The notes: a model not told the origin generated them from the letters alone. A stretch of 64,000 bases of DNA from Synanceia verrucosa (GCA_029721515.1 CM056558.1:10199240-10263239), one strand, 5' to 3'. Numbered from the stretch's first letter, positions 1-9,947 are shown. Numbers and translations are program-made.

Positions 1-677
1 GCTGTCCACTCGATGTTGTTGGGGCACTTTGAGCCAGTCCGGTCTGTCAGAAGGGCAGCTCTGGCTGAGAAGTTTGGAATGAAGCGATGATAAAAACCAG
101 CCATCCCCAGAAATGATCTCAGCTGCTTCCTACTCTGTGTGAGAGGACACGACTCAAGTGCATGCACCTTATGAACTTGTGGTTTAATCAGCCCACCTCC
201 AATGGTGAAGCCCAGATACTCCGTCTCCTCTCTGGCGATTGCACATTTTGTGGGATTGACTGTGAGGCCTGCTGACCTCAGGCGGCTCAGGACTGCTTCC
301 AGGTGTCTCAGATGTTCCTCCCAGGAAGCGCTGTAGATGACAATATCATCCAGATATGCACAAGTAAAATCAGACAGTTCACTGAGTACCTGGTCCATTA
401 ATCTTTGAAAGGTTGCAGGGGCCCCATGCAACCCAAAGGGTAACACCGTGAACTGGAACAGCCCCCAGGGAGTTCGAAATGCTGTCAGCTCCTGAGACCG
501 CTGGGTCAGGGGCACCTGCCAGTAGCCCTTACAAAGGTCGATTGTGGTCAGGTATTTTGCCTTCCCCAGGCGCTCGATGAGGTCATCAATCCGTGGAGTA
601 GGGTATGAATCAAATTTTGAAATTGAATTCAAGTATCTAAAGTCAATACAGAAACGGATGGAGCCGTCCTTCTTGAA
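1..677 (-). pseudogene. Reverse transcriptase domain, frameshifted continuation, partial
   Basis: From about 677 down to position 1 the minus strand is fully open in the frame one base away from the preceding polyprotein. It reads as a Ty3/gypsy reverse transcriptase: the fingers motif with KKDGSIRFC near 650, the palm catalytic box AYLDDIVIY near 335-360, and the LGMAGFYHRFIPNFS connection motif near 60-100 that precedes RNase H. No stop codon occurs in these 225 codons. The frame break near 675 is inside a conserved RT motif, so it looks like a mutation or sequencing indel rather than a programmed frameshift. The domain continues beyond the left edge. Confidence 0.88.
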
Positions 678-3600
678 CCAGAACCACCGGATTACACCAC
701 TCACTTTTGGATGGCTGGATTATGCCCAGAGACAACATGAGGTCGATTTCCTTCTTCAGGGACCCCAGGAGGCGCTCTGGTATCCTGTACCTCATTCGTC
801 TCACAGACGCATCAGGTTTCAAAACAATATCATGTTCCACAATATCTGTGCAACCCGGATACTCTTGGAAAGTTTCTGAATTAATCAAAGGTTTCACCTG
901 CTTCTGCTTGTCCTCAGGGAGGTGACTCAAATCCAGGTCAGAGGTCACTGAAGCAGGTAGGTACTCATCATCCACCTCCTCTTCCTCCTTCACAGCCTGG
1001 ATCAGCAGTACTTTTGCACTCTCCTCGGCCCTTGGGATCCACTCCTTGAGGAGGTTCACATGAAGCACCCGACTGGAATGCCGACGCTCCGGGTTGGAGA
1101 CCTGATAGGTGGTAGGCCCAAGTTTCCTCTGGATCTCAAAAGGCCCCTGCCACTTTGCCAACAGCTTGCTGTCACTAGTTGGCAGCATGACCAGGACCTT
1201 TTGCCCTGGCTCAAAGCCTCTCTGCCTTGCCGTTTGGTCATACCAGGTCTTCTGGTATTGCTGGGCTTCTGCCATGTGAGCCTCCGCCAGTTGACTCATC
1301 TTCTGGAGTTTCTCCCTCATCTGTATCACATAAGAAACAACATCAACAGGCCCCTCCCTCCTCCGATCCCCCTCCCAGGTTTCCCGTAGCAAAGCCAGAG
1401 GTCCCCTCACCTCATGGCCGTACAGCAGTTCGAAAGGGGAGAAACCTGTGGAAGCTTGGGGTACCTCTCTATAGGCAAAGAGAAGATAGGGAAGCCACTG
1501 ATCCCAGTCAGATCCAGTTTCATTCACAAACTTACGGAGCATTTGTTTGAGGGTCTGGTTGAACCGCTCTGTCAAACCATCCGTCTGTGGATGGTATGGG
1601 GTGGTACGCACACTTTTTATGCCCAAGAGCTGGTAAACCTGTTTCAAAAGGTTGGACATAAAGTTAGTGCCTTGGTCAGTTAAAATTTCACAGGGGAACC
1701 CCACTCTTGAAAAAAACTGAACCAGAGAAAAAGCCACAGTTTTTGCTTTAACAGTTTTCAGTGGAAAAACTTCAGGATATTTGGTGCCATAATCTGTGAT
1801 GACCAACATGTAACGGTTGCCTGATTTACTTTTTTCAACAGGGCCAACAATGTCCATACCCAAGCGTTCAAAAGGTGTAGTAATGATGGGGAGTGGCTGG
1901 AGAGGGGCTCTGGTGGGGCCTCTCAGTAAGGTCTTCTGGCACTGAACGCAACTCCTACAGAACTGGGCAACATCTAGACTCAAGCCTGGCCAGTAAAAGT
2001 AACGTTTAATGCGAGCTGTGGTCTTGTGTTTCCCCAGGTGGCCAGCCCAGGGAATCGAGTGGCCCAAGGTAAGTACTATGTCTCGGGCCACCTGTGGGAC
2101 TACTAGCTGCTCAACCTGGCCATGCTGACGGTAGAGCACCCCCTTCTGGAGGAAGTACTCCTCTGCCCTGCCACGAGTTTCCATCTCCGGCTCCTTCTCC
2201 TTAGCCCTCTGTAAAAAAACAGACAATGTTGGGTCCTCTTGCTGCAGTTGCATGATGTTATCAGGAATTTGAAAACCTAAAGGCACACTTGGCACAGCAT
2301 CAGCTGATGGTAGCACAGCAGTGTGTTGGAATTTCTCTTGCCTCCTTTGACTACGAGACTTACGACACTTCCCAGGCTGTGTCTCGAGCTCAACTCCATA
2401 GAATGGCAAGACGCTGAGGGTTGGGGAATCCACATCCCCCTGTTTAGCTTGTGCCCTGGTGACTGCCACATTACAACTTTGCATTGGATGAAGCAGATCA
2501 AAAAGTACAGGCAGGTCATCTCCCAAAACCACTGAAAAAGGCAAGTTATCTGCAACTCCAACATTCAACAGATAAGCCTGATTACATACTTCAATGTAGA
2601 CATCAGCAGTGGGATACAACCTCTCATCACCATGTACACAGCGAATTGGGATGGTCTCAAGAGTGCAAATGGTGTTAGCTGGCACATATTTCCTGTGAAC
2701 CAGGGTCTGAGTACTGCCAGTATCAATCAGGGCTCTGAGCTGCTCTCCATTTATCTTGACATTGGTTGTTTTCATGGACTGATTTGTGTGTGGCTCAATA
2801 TCAGCTTGACGTGGAACAAAACACATTTGAGTGAGCTTGGCTGGATTCCTTGGGCACTGTGGTTTAATATGGCCTTCCTGTCCACACAGGTAACAAGTGG
2901 GTATTTTATTGAGACCTCTTAAATATGTCTGCTGGTTTTCCCTTACAGGAGGCTTACCCCCACCTGCTGGTGGCCTCTGGTGGTGTTGAGGAGGTGCAGG
3001 AGGTACAGGCCTGCGTGTATCTTTCCCAGCCTTCCAGGTGAGGTTACTCCATGGCTGATTCTTTTTCCGTGCAGCCACAAACACCTCAGCCAACGTAGCA
3101 GCCTCTGCAGCCGACTTTGGATCATGCTCTTTTACCCACACCTGAAGCTCAGGGGACAGCATTCTCAAGTATTGTTCCAGAATAATCATTTCTCCAATTT
3201 CATAAACTGTTTTACCTTGCGGTTGGATCCACTTCCCATATAGCTCCTTCAGCCTCACATACAGCTCCTTAGGGCTCTCATCAGGTCGAACATCCAGTGA
3301 GCGGAACCTCTGCCTGTATGTCTCGGGATTCACATCATATTTCATCAAAATAGCAATTTTTACTGCATCATACTCCAAGGAATCATCGACATCCATATTT
3401 ACATATGCTCCTCGAGCCTTACCAGTCAAGAGAGGAATAAGTCGGAAAACCCAATCTGACCTTGGCCACCGACATGCAGCTGCTATCCTCTCAAATGTAA
3501 TGAGGAAGTGCTCAATATCATCATTTTCTGTTAGCTTCTCTAATCTTGGCTCATGAGAGAATCGAGGTTGACTTGGATTACTCACAGGCTGGATGGATTC

Positions 3601-4008
3601 CATTAAGGCTGCAGCTTGGGCCTGTAGCCGGCCGCCATCTTGATCCAGGGCCTTCACGGAGTGCAACACTGGGGAAGTGGGCTCAAATGTTGGAGGTGCA
3701 TGTGCCTGACCTGTCTTTACCTCCTCCTGCAAAAGCCTGAACTGATGCTGTAATCCTTGGAACTGTTGCTCCTGCCTTGAAGCTTCCTCCTTCCTCTTCA
3801 CCTCTCGGGCCTCCTGCTGCCCCATGAAGGCCTGAATGATGCCTGTCAAGTCTCTTAAAGTTGGTTCTCTCTCTTCACCCTCAATGCCTAATAAGTTTGT
3901 TACTGCTTCACCATCTGTCTCCTCAGTCTCACTCTGGGGTTCAAATGCTCCATGTGCGCTCCTAAGGCCTGCCCGGCCTCCTCTTGTCACTCTTCCTCCA
4001 CGATGCAT
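643..4008 (-). CDS. Gag-protease-integrase polyprotein with the start of RT (Gmr1-like gypsy)
   Basis: One open frame of 1121 codons. In order: a gag region with a coiled, glutamine/glutamate-rich N-terminus; a CCHC zinc knuckle near residue 376 (CYLCGQEGHIKPQC); an aspartic protease motif near residue 427 (LIDTGS); the HHCC zinc finger of integrase near residue 656; an integrase core with aspartates in GMDIVGP (about 718) and TDQGTNF (about 776) and glutamate in LTERFNQ (about 814); the integrase tail; then the first conserved RT residues from about 1060. The frame ends early in RT through a one-base shift near 675, after which the RT reads on in another frame to position 1. The ATG at 4008 lies about 65 bases inside the primer-binding site, as expected for gag. 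It acts in retrotransposition; nothing suggests a host role. Confidence 0.9.
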   Translation of the reverse strand: MHRGGRVTRGGRAGLRSAHGAFEPQSETEETDGEAVTNLLGIEGEEREPTLRDLTGIIQAFMGQQEAREVKRKEEASRQEQQFQGLQHQFRLLQEEVKTGQAHAPPTFEPTSPVLHSVKALDQDGGRLQAQAAALMESIQPVSNPSQPRFSHEPRLEKLTENDDIEHFLITFERIAAACRWPRSDWVFRLIPLLTGKARGAYVNMDVDDSLEYDAVKIAILMKYDVNPETYRQRFRSLDVRPDESPKELYVRLKELYGKWIQPQGKTVYEIGEMIILEQYLRMLSPELQVWVKEHDPKSAAEAATLAEVFVAARKKNQPWSNLTWKAGKDTRRPVPPAPPQHHQRPPAGGGKPPVRENQQTYLRGLNKIPTCYLCGQEGHIKPQCPRNPAKLTQMCFVPRQADIEPHTNQSMKTTNVKINGEQLRALIDTGSTQTLVHRKYVPANTICTLETIPIRCVHGDERLYPTADVYIEVCNQAYLLNVGVADNLPFSVVLGDDLPVLFDLLHPMQSCNVAVTRAQAKQGDVDSPTLSVLPFYGVELETQPGKCRKSRSQRRQEKFQHTAVLPSADAVPSVPLGFQIPDNIMQLQQEDPTLSVFLQRAKEKEPEMETRGRAEEYFLQKGVLYRQHGQVEQLVVPQVARDIVLTLGHSIPWAGHLGKHKTTARIKRYFYWPGLSLDVAQFCRSCVQCQKTLLRGPTRAPLQPLPIITTPFERLGMDIVGPVEKSKSGNRYMLVITDYGTKYPEVFPLKTVKAKTVAFSLVQFFSRVGFPCEILTDQGTNFMSNLLKQVYQLLGIKSVRTTPYHPQTDGLTERFNQTLKQMLRKFVNETGSDWDQWLPYLLFAYREVPQASTGFSPFELLYGHEVRGPLALLRETWEGDRRREGPVDVVSYVIQMREKLQKMSQLAEAHMAEAQQYQKTWYDQTARQRGFEPGQKVLVMLPTSDSKLLAKWQGPFEIQRKLGPTTYQVSNPERRHSSRVLHVNLLKEWIPRAEESAKVLLIQAVKEEEEVDDEYLPASVTSDLDLSHLPEDKQKQVKPLINSETFQEYPGCTDIVEHDIVLKPDASVRRMRYRIPERLLGSLKKEIDLMLSLGIIQPSKSEWCNPVVLVQEGRLHPFLY

Positions 4009-4073
4009 GCCTTCACGAAATGGAGGGGAAGGAAAAAAGAAGAAAAAAAAATGCCTGTGTCCTCAACTGGCTG

Positions 4074-4091
4074 ATCCCACCGTTGCCACCA
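4074..4091 (-). other. tRNA primer-binding site of the Gmr1-like element
   Basis: The minus strand reads TGGTGGCAACGGTGGGAT just inside the LTR end. Position and the TGG start fit an 18-base primer-binding site. The priming tRNA was not identified. Confidence 0.6.
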
Positions 4092-4093
4092 AC

Positions 4094-4890
4094 TGTCAGG
4101 GACCGAGCCAGCCAAGACAAAAGGACACAAGAAAACTTTATCAAAATAGGGGTTTTATTCACCCAAAATATACAAATCAAAGTTTCTCAACCAAAAGTAA
4201 TAACAAATTGGGCCCATAAAAGAGGTCAAATTAACACAAGTCAACTGAACAAAGTAACAGAAGACAAAACAGACCTAAACTGACGAAAGACAAAGGGGAA
4301 CTTATATAGTGGGTGATCAGCCCACAGTAATACAATAGGGGATTAACAACACTGAACACAAAAGACAACAGCTAACTTGTAAACAAAATCAAAGGAATTA
4401 ACTTATTAAAAAAACACAATCTCTACTTAATCAAATACAAACTGAGTAATTAACTATTTAAAGAAAAATAATTAAAGAACTAAATTCCTCAATCTCCCCC
4501 CCCTGCGAGGTGCCAGCTTGGTTCGGACCAAATCCGCCCCTCTTCACTGCACCACCAATGGCTGGGCATACAGGGCGGATCTCCTGGCCCAGCCTCCCCA
4601 GATCCCCAGCAGCAACCCCAGAGCAGCACCACTACAACTCAAAGAACAGAAATTAGAAAACCATACAAACAAAAGGAACAAAGACTGTACAAAAGTTAAC
4701 TAAATGTGCGCGCTACAAATAGAACTAATGTATAGTCAAATAATACATGGAAAATGTGTTAAACAATACAAACTAAATAAACTGAATGAATGAATAAGTG
4801 GATAAACAAAATATAACACCTTAAAGCAAATAATGTGGGTGCACGGGGTTACCACATGTTTACTGTGTGGCCTCAGCTGTGGCCATCACA
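4094..4890 (-). repeat. 5' LTR of the Gmr1-like element
   Basis: On the minus strand the segment starts TGTGATGG (outer end at 4890) and ends CCTGACA (inner end at 4094), so it has TG...CA termini. The inner end is followed after two bases by a TGG-starting primer-binding site. The outer end coincides with the sudden start of L1 ORF1 sequence. The partner 3' LTR is outside the window, so the boundaries rest on termini and context only. Confidence 0.75.
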
Positions 4891-5509
4891 GGGGCATATT
4901 CTGACCATCTGGAAGGATCTTCTGGCAAACTTCTATGGCTTTTGCTTTCACATTTTCTGTTGAGTTTTCGACGACACCATTAAGTTTCAGGTTCCATTGT
5001 CTTGAGTAGGAACCCATCTCACACACACGTGCTTGTATAGTGATGACCTTCATTTCTTCCTCTTTGAGAGGTGCATCAACATTTTGCATTTTATCTTGTG
5101 TGTCCTTAATTTTGATGCATGCAAAGTCCAGAGTTCTCTTCAGCCCCTCTCTTTTAAGTGTGTTGCCGTCAATTTTTTTGGAGTTTTCACTCACAAGTCT
5201 TTCAAGGGAATCAGCTCTCTCGTTGATAAGTTTTGAGAGAGTGGCTATAATGGCATTGTCTGGGGACGCGGAGCGCTGTTCGGAGTTATAGAGGGCTTTT
5301 TTGGCAGCTGGGGATTTGCAGGGAGTCACAGGTAGCGGCGGAAAGTCTTTGTCAGACGCCATGGCAACAGCAATTGGTGGCATGGGGCTAGCGTAGTTGT
5401 GACACGAGGTCATTAGCAAATTACCTGGGTGAGCCTCGGAGGGGAAGGCTTTGTTGTTATGAGATCTTTTTCTGTCCTGGTTCGGCATTAAATGGCTTTG
5501 AGTTGTCAA
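4891..5509 (-). pseudogene. L1-type LINE ORF1 protein, N-terminal part, interrupted
   Basis: Minus-strand frame starting with an ATG at 5509. It has a charged N-terminal region, a heptad-like coiled-coil stretch (about residues 65-165: many K, E, L, I), and then the start of the RNA-recognition part with RQWNLKLNGV, characteristic of LINE-1 ORF1 (Transposase_22 family). The reading ends at 4891 exactly where the LTR of the gypsy element begins, so the stop codon is supplied by the LTR. ORF1p is a nucleic-acid chaperone in the L1 ribonucleoprotein. The rest of the L1 (ORF1 C-terminus and ORF2) would be expected left of the window if the gypsy element inserted into it. Confidence 0.8.
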
Positions 5510-5835
5510 AAACTTGTTTCTAGAGTTTCCTCCTTTTTACACCATTTGATGACATTTGGTGCAGATAGTCAGCAAAAGTAAAACTACTCGGTAGCCATCT
5601 TGGCTCCTCCCTCTCAAAATGCCCTCCCTACCTCCGCACCCAAACAAAATGTCGTCACTTCCCATCCTGACAGTGGAGGTGGGTACTGATAGTGGGGCCT
5701 GCACCGGAAGTGACCTCAGAAATTCTTGTCCTTGAATTACCTGAAACGTTGGCTTCTCTATAACTTTAAACAGGTATGACCGGATAAGTTTCATATTCAT
5801 AACGGATACAGTGTTGCAACCCTGTAATTTCAAAC
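5510..5835 (-). mobile_element. Probable L1 5' untranslated region
   Basis: Sequence directly upstream of the L1 ORF1 start, including a minus-strand GGAGCCAAGATGG-type stretch near 5597-5610. Assigned by position; its upper boundary is not defined. Confidence 0.45.
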
Positions 5836-7140
5836 AGCAACAATATCATAGACTAGACATACAGAAATATCTCATGTGAATTGCACACAGGTTATAACTT
5901 TGACGTGATAGTTAATACTCATGTGGGAGGTTTTCACAGCCTCATGCCTATGGAAGCGAATCTGTACTGTAGTGCCTGACAAGTAGCACAACCATGCAAC
6001 TGACTGACAATGCCACCCCCCTGATAGTGGGCAGAGGGGACCCCTCAGTTTACCTTAATAGTTCACCTTTATATGTAATGTGGCTATCTAATATCTTCCC
6101 CACGACAGGGACAGTTGTCAATGAGGCAAATATGTATAAAAAAATAACAAATTTATTACAATTAATATAAATACAAAATATTCAGTTCAGACTGGCACGA
6201 GCAAAAGACCCCTCTTCCTCAGGGGTCCCCTGGGGGTACCCTTGAGACAAGAGACAGCAAACCCGACACCAAAACACACATGCAACACAGCAAACACTAA
6301 CCACATAAATATCAATACACCACTACAGTATATCATACCGTGTTGCGGTTATAGGTCTACTACACACCACTACAGTGTCTCACCCATGTGGTCACCCCGA
6401 GGAGAGGAGCAGTACACCCATGCGATCCGGCCTTATACAGAAACAACCTAAAAAGAGAACACATATAAAAGAGGAGAACAACCCGCATCAACACATCTGA
6501 ATTAGTTCACACAGACCTACAACTGACAATTGGCCCCAAAGGCACACAAAAAACAAAAAAAAAAAAGAGAAACGAAACAAAACACGTTAAATTCACAACG
6601 ACCTAAGCTTTAACAGCAAAACAGTGGCTGGCCTGGTCCTTCCTCTAAGAGAAAAATAAAACGCATTAGTTGCCAGCTCAGTTTAGCACCACAGCATATT
6701 CAACCTTTAAAACAGTCAATGAATATAGGCCTACTTGGCAGGTATGCTCAATTGTCCCACATCGTAGTGACTATGCAGGTGTAGCTGAACATTCCAAGTG
6801 CTACAGACACAAAGAGAGGCTTAAAGTAGTCATGTCTACACAGTAAATAAAATGACTACACAGTCAATAAAAATGGGCATTATATAATTTACCAGCATAT
6901 CAGTGTCCATATCTCCACAGCTGGAGTCACAGTGTGATGATCCCATCAATATGGAAAGGCCATGCAGTGGTCTGTGTTCTCGCAAGGAGCAAACACACTA
7001 GATTATCCTGATAAAATGGAATAAATAAATATTAAATCTATGTTTTAATAACTGACCCGACATATGCCTAAATGACCCTCCCCCATACCTGCATGTAAAG
7101 AGAACCCAGGTGTGCTGAGTTGGCTAGCAGAACAAAGACA
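5836..7140. other. Gene-free interval; possible minus-strand LTR
   Basis: No supported gene. Around 6080-6260 the minus strand has an AATAAA-type signal in AT-rich sequence followed by a CTGTCCCTGTCG segment, reminiscent of the R/U5 part of an LTR, but no matching partner or clear termini were found. An A-rich run lies at 6549-6566. Confidence 0.25.
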
Positions 7141-7147
7141 GAGACTG

Positions 7148-8164
7148 TCGTCTTCTTCTTCTTCTTTTGGTTTACTGGCGAGTTGCAACCATAACTTGTT
7201 AGGTGCATACCGCCACCTACTGTACCGGAGTATGTAGCTTGGATCACTTGATATTTAATTACTTAATTAAAAAAAAACAAACTCATCTAACCTTAAATTC
7301 TACCATATAATCTTGTCTTTTTCAAATACTCCACTACAGCTTTCTGTGTGTCCTGCACCCCTTTTCCTGTTGTTCCCAAAATACCCTCAAGGCTCCACAC
7401 TCTACCTGCCTCCACCATCTTTCGCATTAGTTCAATCCTCTCTCCCCTATATTTCTGACAGTGCATCAATACATGTTCCACATCTTCTGTTATTTTGCAC
7501 TCCGAACATTCATTTGAATTACTTTTCCCTATCAAGAACATTGTTTTATTAAGACCTGTATGATCAAATCTTAATCTGGTTAATACAGTCTCCTCTCTTC
7601 TATTACCTCTATATACTCCCTGCGTTGTAATGGTTTTCTGCACATTGTAATATTTCCTTCCGCTGCTATCCCTGTCCCATCTGTCCTGCCATTTCATCAT
7701 TATTTCTTTTTTGAGTATTGCCTTACCTTCTCCTTTACCAAAGGGTATATCTATAATATTTGGCATTCTGGTTGCTTTTTTGGCTATTTTATCTGCTCCC
7801 TCATTGCCTTTTATTCCAACATGGTCAGGTACCCAACAAAATTGTACTTCCACACCAGTCCTATGAAGTCTGAATAAAGTTTGCTGAATTTCCAGCATTA
7901 AATCTTCCCTGTTAGATAATGTAGACTGTAAGCTTAAAAGGACAGCCATTGAGTCTGCACAACACACTACTCTGTCAGGTCTTACTTCCTCTACCCACTG
8001 TAGTCCCATGATGATTGCCATCATTTCTGCTGTATAGACTGACATCTTATCAGGAATCCTATTTCCAATATTAACATTCATTTAGGGTATATATATTCCT
8101 GTACCTACTCTATCATTTTCATCCTTAGACCCATCTGTATATATATCTAAACAATTATAATATC
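7148..8164 (-). mobile_element. 3' end of an I/Nimb-like non-LTR retrotransposon
   Basis: A LINE 3' end on the minus strand. The RNase H-containing C-terminus of ORF2 (8164-7293) is followed by a short 3' UTR with the GGCGGTATGCACC stretch and an AAGAAGAAGAAG tail near 7153-7167, a tail type shared by teleost I-clade (Nimb-like) LINEs. The copy is cut on its 5' side at the TA where the Tc1 element begins. I could not recognise its continuation beyond the Tc1 at 9777, so it may be 5'-truncated near there. Confidence 0.75.
7293..8160 (-). pseudogene. LINE ORF2 C-terminus: RNase H and terminal CCHC region
   Basis: The minus strand encodes an RNase HI-type domain. It has a DGSK start motif near 8118-8130, a Y-T-A-E-M motif near 8035, and a CADS motif near 7960. 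After the RNase H it carries a C-x2-C-x8-H-x4-C cluster (CSECKITEDVEHVLMHC) typical of I-clade ORF2 tails. One nonsense codon (TAA at 8082-8084) separates the first RNase H motif from the remaining 262 open codons, so this copy cannot make an intact protein. RNase H in these LINEs removes template RNA during target-primed reverse transcription. Confidence 0.78.
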
Positions 8165-8166
8165 TA

Positions 8167-8217
8167 CAGTCATGGAAAAAATTATTAGACCACCCTTGTT
8201 TTCTTCAATTTCTTGTT
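8167..8217 (+). repeat. Left terminal inverted repeat of the Tc1 element
   Basis: A 51-bp sequence starting CAGTCATGGAAAAAATTATT, identical to the reverse complement of 9724-9774. Transposase-binding and cleavage end by analogy with the family. Confidence 0.95.
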
Positions 8218-8447
8218 CATTCTAATATCTGGTACCACTAAACGTATAATACAATGAACACAACAAAAAATGCAGCTGGTCACATAATACTTTATGTCCT
8301 ATTTGACATTCTTAAGCTTAATTGATTCCCAGGGTATATAAGAGGCCATTTCATGTCACAAGCAGCACTGCACATGCAAAGGCCTAGAGTGGTTTCCTGC
8401 TTACATTCAAGCCGTAGCACAACTCGGAAGTTGTCAGCTCTCACATA

Positions 8448-9476
8448 ATGACTAAAACAAAAGAATTATGTGAAGCAACAAAGGCAGCCATCTTGGCACT
8501 GCTGGAAATTGGCATGAGTGAGAGACAGGTAGCGAAAAAACTGAAGATCTCCAAGACAGCCGTTCATTACAACAAAAAAAAACAAGCTGAACATGGCACT
8601 ACCAAATTGCTACCTGGCCGTGGCAGGAAACGTCTTTCTACCCCACGAGATGACCGTGCACTCATCCGTTCCTGTTTCAGGAATCGTCGTCAGACCTCCA
8701 GGGACCTTAAAAATGAGTGGGCACTGTCGAGAAATGTGACTTGCTCGGCAAGGACAGTTCGAAACCGACTTGTTGAAGCTGGTTTGAAGTCACACAGAGC
8801 ACGCAAGAAGCCCTTCATCAATGAAAGGCAGAGGAAGGCCCGGTTACTCTTTGCTCGAGACCACAAGGATTGGACTGTTGATGATTGGGCTAAGGTTCTC
8901 TTCAGTGATGAATCCAATTTTGAATTGATGCCCACTCCAGCCAACTTACTGGTTAGGAGGAAGCCTGGAGAAGCTTACAACCCAGACTGTCTTGCCCCTA
9001 CAGTAAAACATAGGGGTGGATCAGTCATGATCTGGGGTTGTTTCAGTCTGAGTGGAACAGGGCAAATGCAATTGTGTGAAGGCCGAATGAACCAGGTCAA
9101 GTACAGGACTACCCTTGAAAACAGTCTTCTTCCATCAGCTGGAAAACTCTTTCCTGCCTCGAATGACTGGATTTTCCAACAAGACAATGCCCCTTGCCAC
9201 ACGGCAAGGTCAGTTAAAGCCTGGATGGAGAACCACAACATTCGCACCATGCCTTGGCCTGCTCAATCACCAGATCTTAATCCAATTGAAAGCCTGTGGA
9301 AAATCATCAAACTCAAAATGGAGAACCACAAGCCCAAAAACAAAGAAAATTTGTTTGAATTTGTCCAACAGGAATGGGCTGCTGTGACAGCAGAACAATG
9401 TCAGAAGCTGGTGGAGAGCATGCCAAGACGCATGGCTGCAGTCATCAAAAACAATGGTTATGCAATCGAGTATTAA
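8448..9476 (+). CDS. Tc1-like transposase, DD34E, full length
   Basis: 342 codons without interruption, the usual length for a Tc1 transposase. The N-terminus (about residues 5-110) holds paired-type helix-turn-helix DNA-binding motifs separated by a basic GRGRKR AT-hook-like motif near residue 57. The catalytic triad is present: Asp in SDESNF (about 153), Asp in QQDNAPCH (about 246) and Glu in NPIESLW (about 281), with 34 residues between the last two. The GGSVMIWG glycine-rich motif lies between. The enzyme cuts at the inverted repeats and reinserts at TA. The ATG at 8448 was chosen because it gives the canonical Tc1 N-terminus; a stop precedes it. No frameshift or missing catalytic residue was seen. 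Confidence 0.95.
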   Translation: MTKTKELCEATKAAILALLEIGMSERQVAKKLKISKTAVHYNKKKQAEHGTTKLLPGRGRKRLSTPRDDRALIRSCFRNRRQTSRDLKNEWALSRNVTCSARTVRNRLVEAGLKSHRARKKPFINERQRKARLLFARDHKDWTVDDWAKVLFSDESNFELMPTPANLLVRRKPGEAYNPDCLAPTVKHRGGSVMIWGCFSLSGTGQMQLCEGRMNQVKYRTTLENSLLPSAGKLFPASNDWIFQQDNAPCHTARSVKAWMENHNIRTMPWPAQSPDLNPIESLWKIIKLKMENHKPKNKENLFEFVQQEWAAVTAEQCQKLVESMPRRMAAVIKNNGYAIEY

Positions 9477-9723
9477 CTCTTGTGTGTATCATGTGTTTAA
9501 AGCAAACAGAAAAGAAAACATGGAATGCTTAAAAGTAATGTTTTTGGCGGTACAATGCCATAGCTATTGATGTAAGAATTTAAGTAATTTTGGTTATTAT
9601 CAAGAAAACCATGGAAAATGAATAATCCTTAGTTCTTAAATTAAACTCTCATGAGCTATTTTTGTTGTTATCATTATAATTGTCCAAACAAATGTACCTT
9701 TAGTTGAGCCAGGCATTAAAACT

Positions 9724-9774
9724 AACAAGAAATTGAAGAAAACAAGGGTGGTCTAATAATTTTTTCCATGACTG
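9724..9774 (-). repeat. Right terminal inverted repeat of the Tc1 element
   Basis: Perfect inverted copy of 8167-8217 ending ...CCATGACTG, followed by the TA duplication. Confidence 0.95.
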
Positions 9775-9947
9775 TATGTTTTAGAGAGAGACTGTCCAGC
9801 GTCTCCCTCACATTTATCACTTCCTGATTTCAGTCATGTGATTGTGAAACATCATGTGACCCTGTAGGGTGTGTGAGTGCTGCCACTGAGTGTGTCAGAC
9901 CCCCGCCTAAATCCCCACAGTACCATAATTCAAATTCAAATGCATAA

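Larger units (their letters stand above)
1..4890 (-). mobile_element. Gmr1-like Ty3/gypsy LTR retrotransposon, truncated by the window edge
   Basis: The element reads right to left: 5' LTR (4094-4890), primer-binding site, gag, protease, integrase, then reverse transcriptase running off the left edge. Integrase lies upstream of reverse transcriptase. That is a Ty1/copia-like order inside an element whose RT and integrase look Ty3/gypsy, which is the hallmark of the Gmr1 group known from cod and other deuterostomes (established knowledge). The RT end, RNase H and 3' LTR must lie left of position 1. Its right end abuts L1 ORF1 sequence at 4890/4891. Only one frame break was seen in about 4 kb of coding sequence, so the copy looks young. 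Confidence 0.9.
8167..9774 (+). mobile_element. Complete Tc1-like DNA transposon, apparently intact
   Basis: The 1608-bp element runs from CAGTCATGG at 8167 to CCATGACTG at 9774, flanked by TA on both sides (8165-8166 and 9775-9776), the Tc1/mariner target-site duplication. Terminal inverted repeats of 51 bp (8167-8217 and 9724-9774) are identical by direct comparison. It contains one open transposase. Identical ends, an open frame and intact catalytic residues together suggest very recent insertion. It landed at or inside the I/Nimb-like LINE. Confidence 0.95.

Noticed and set aside
544..1683. Several plus-strand frames of 60-110 codons
   Set aside because: Antisense shadows of the Gmr1-like integrase and RT.
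7150..7170. CTTCTT microsatellite
   Set aside because: Better explained as the 3' tail of the I/Nimb-like LINE on the minus strand.
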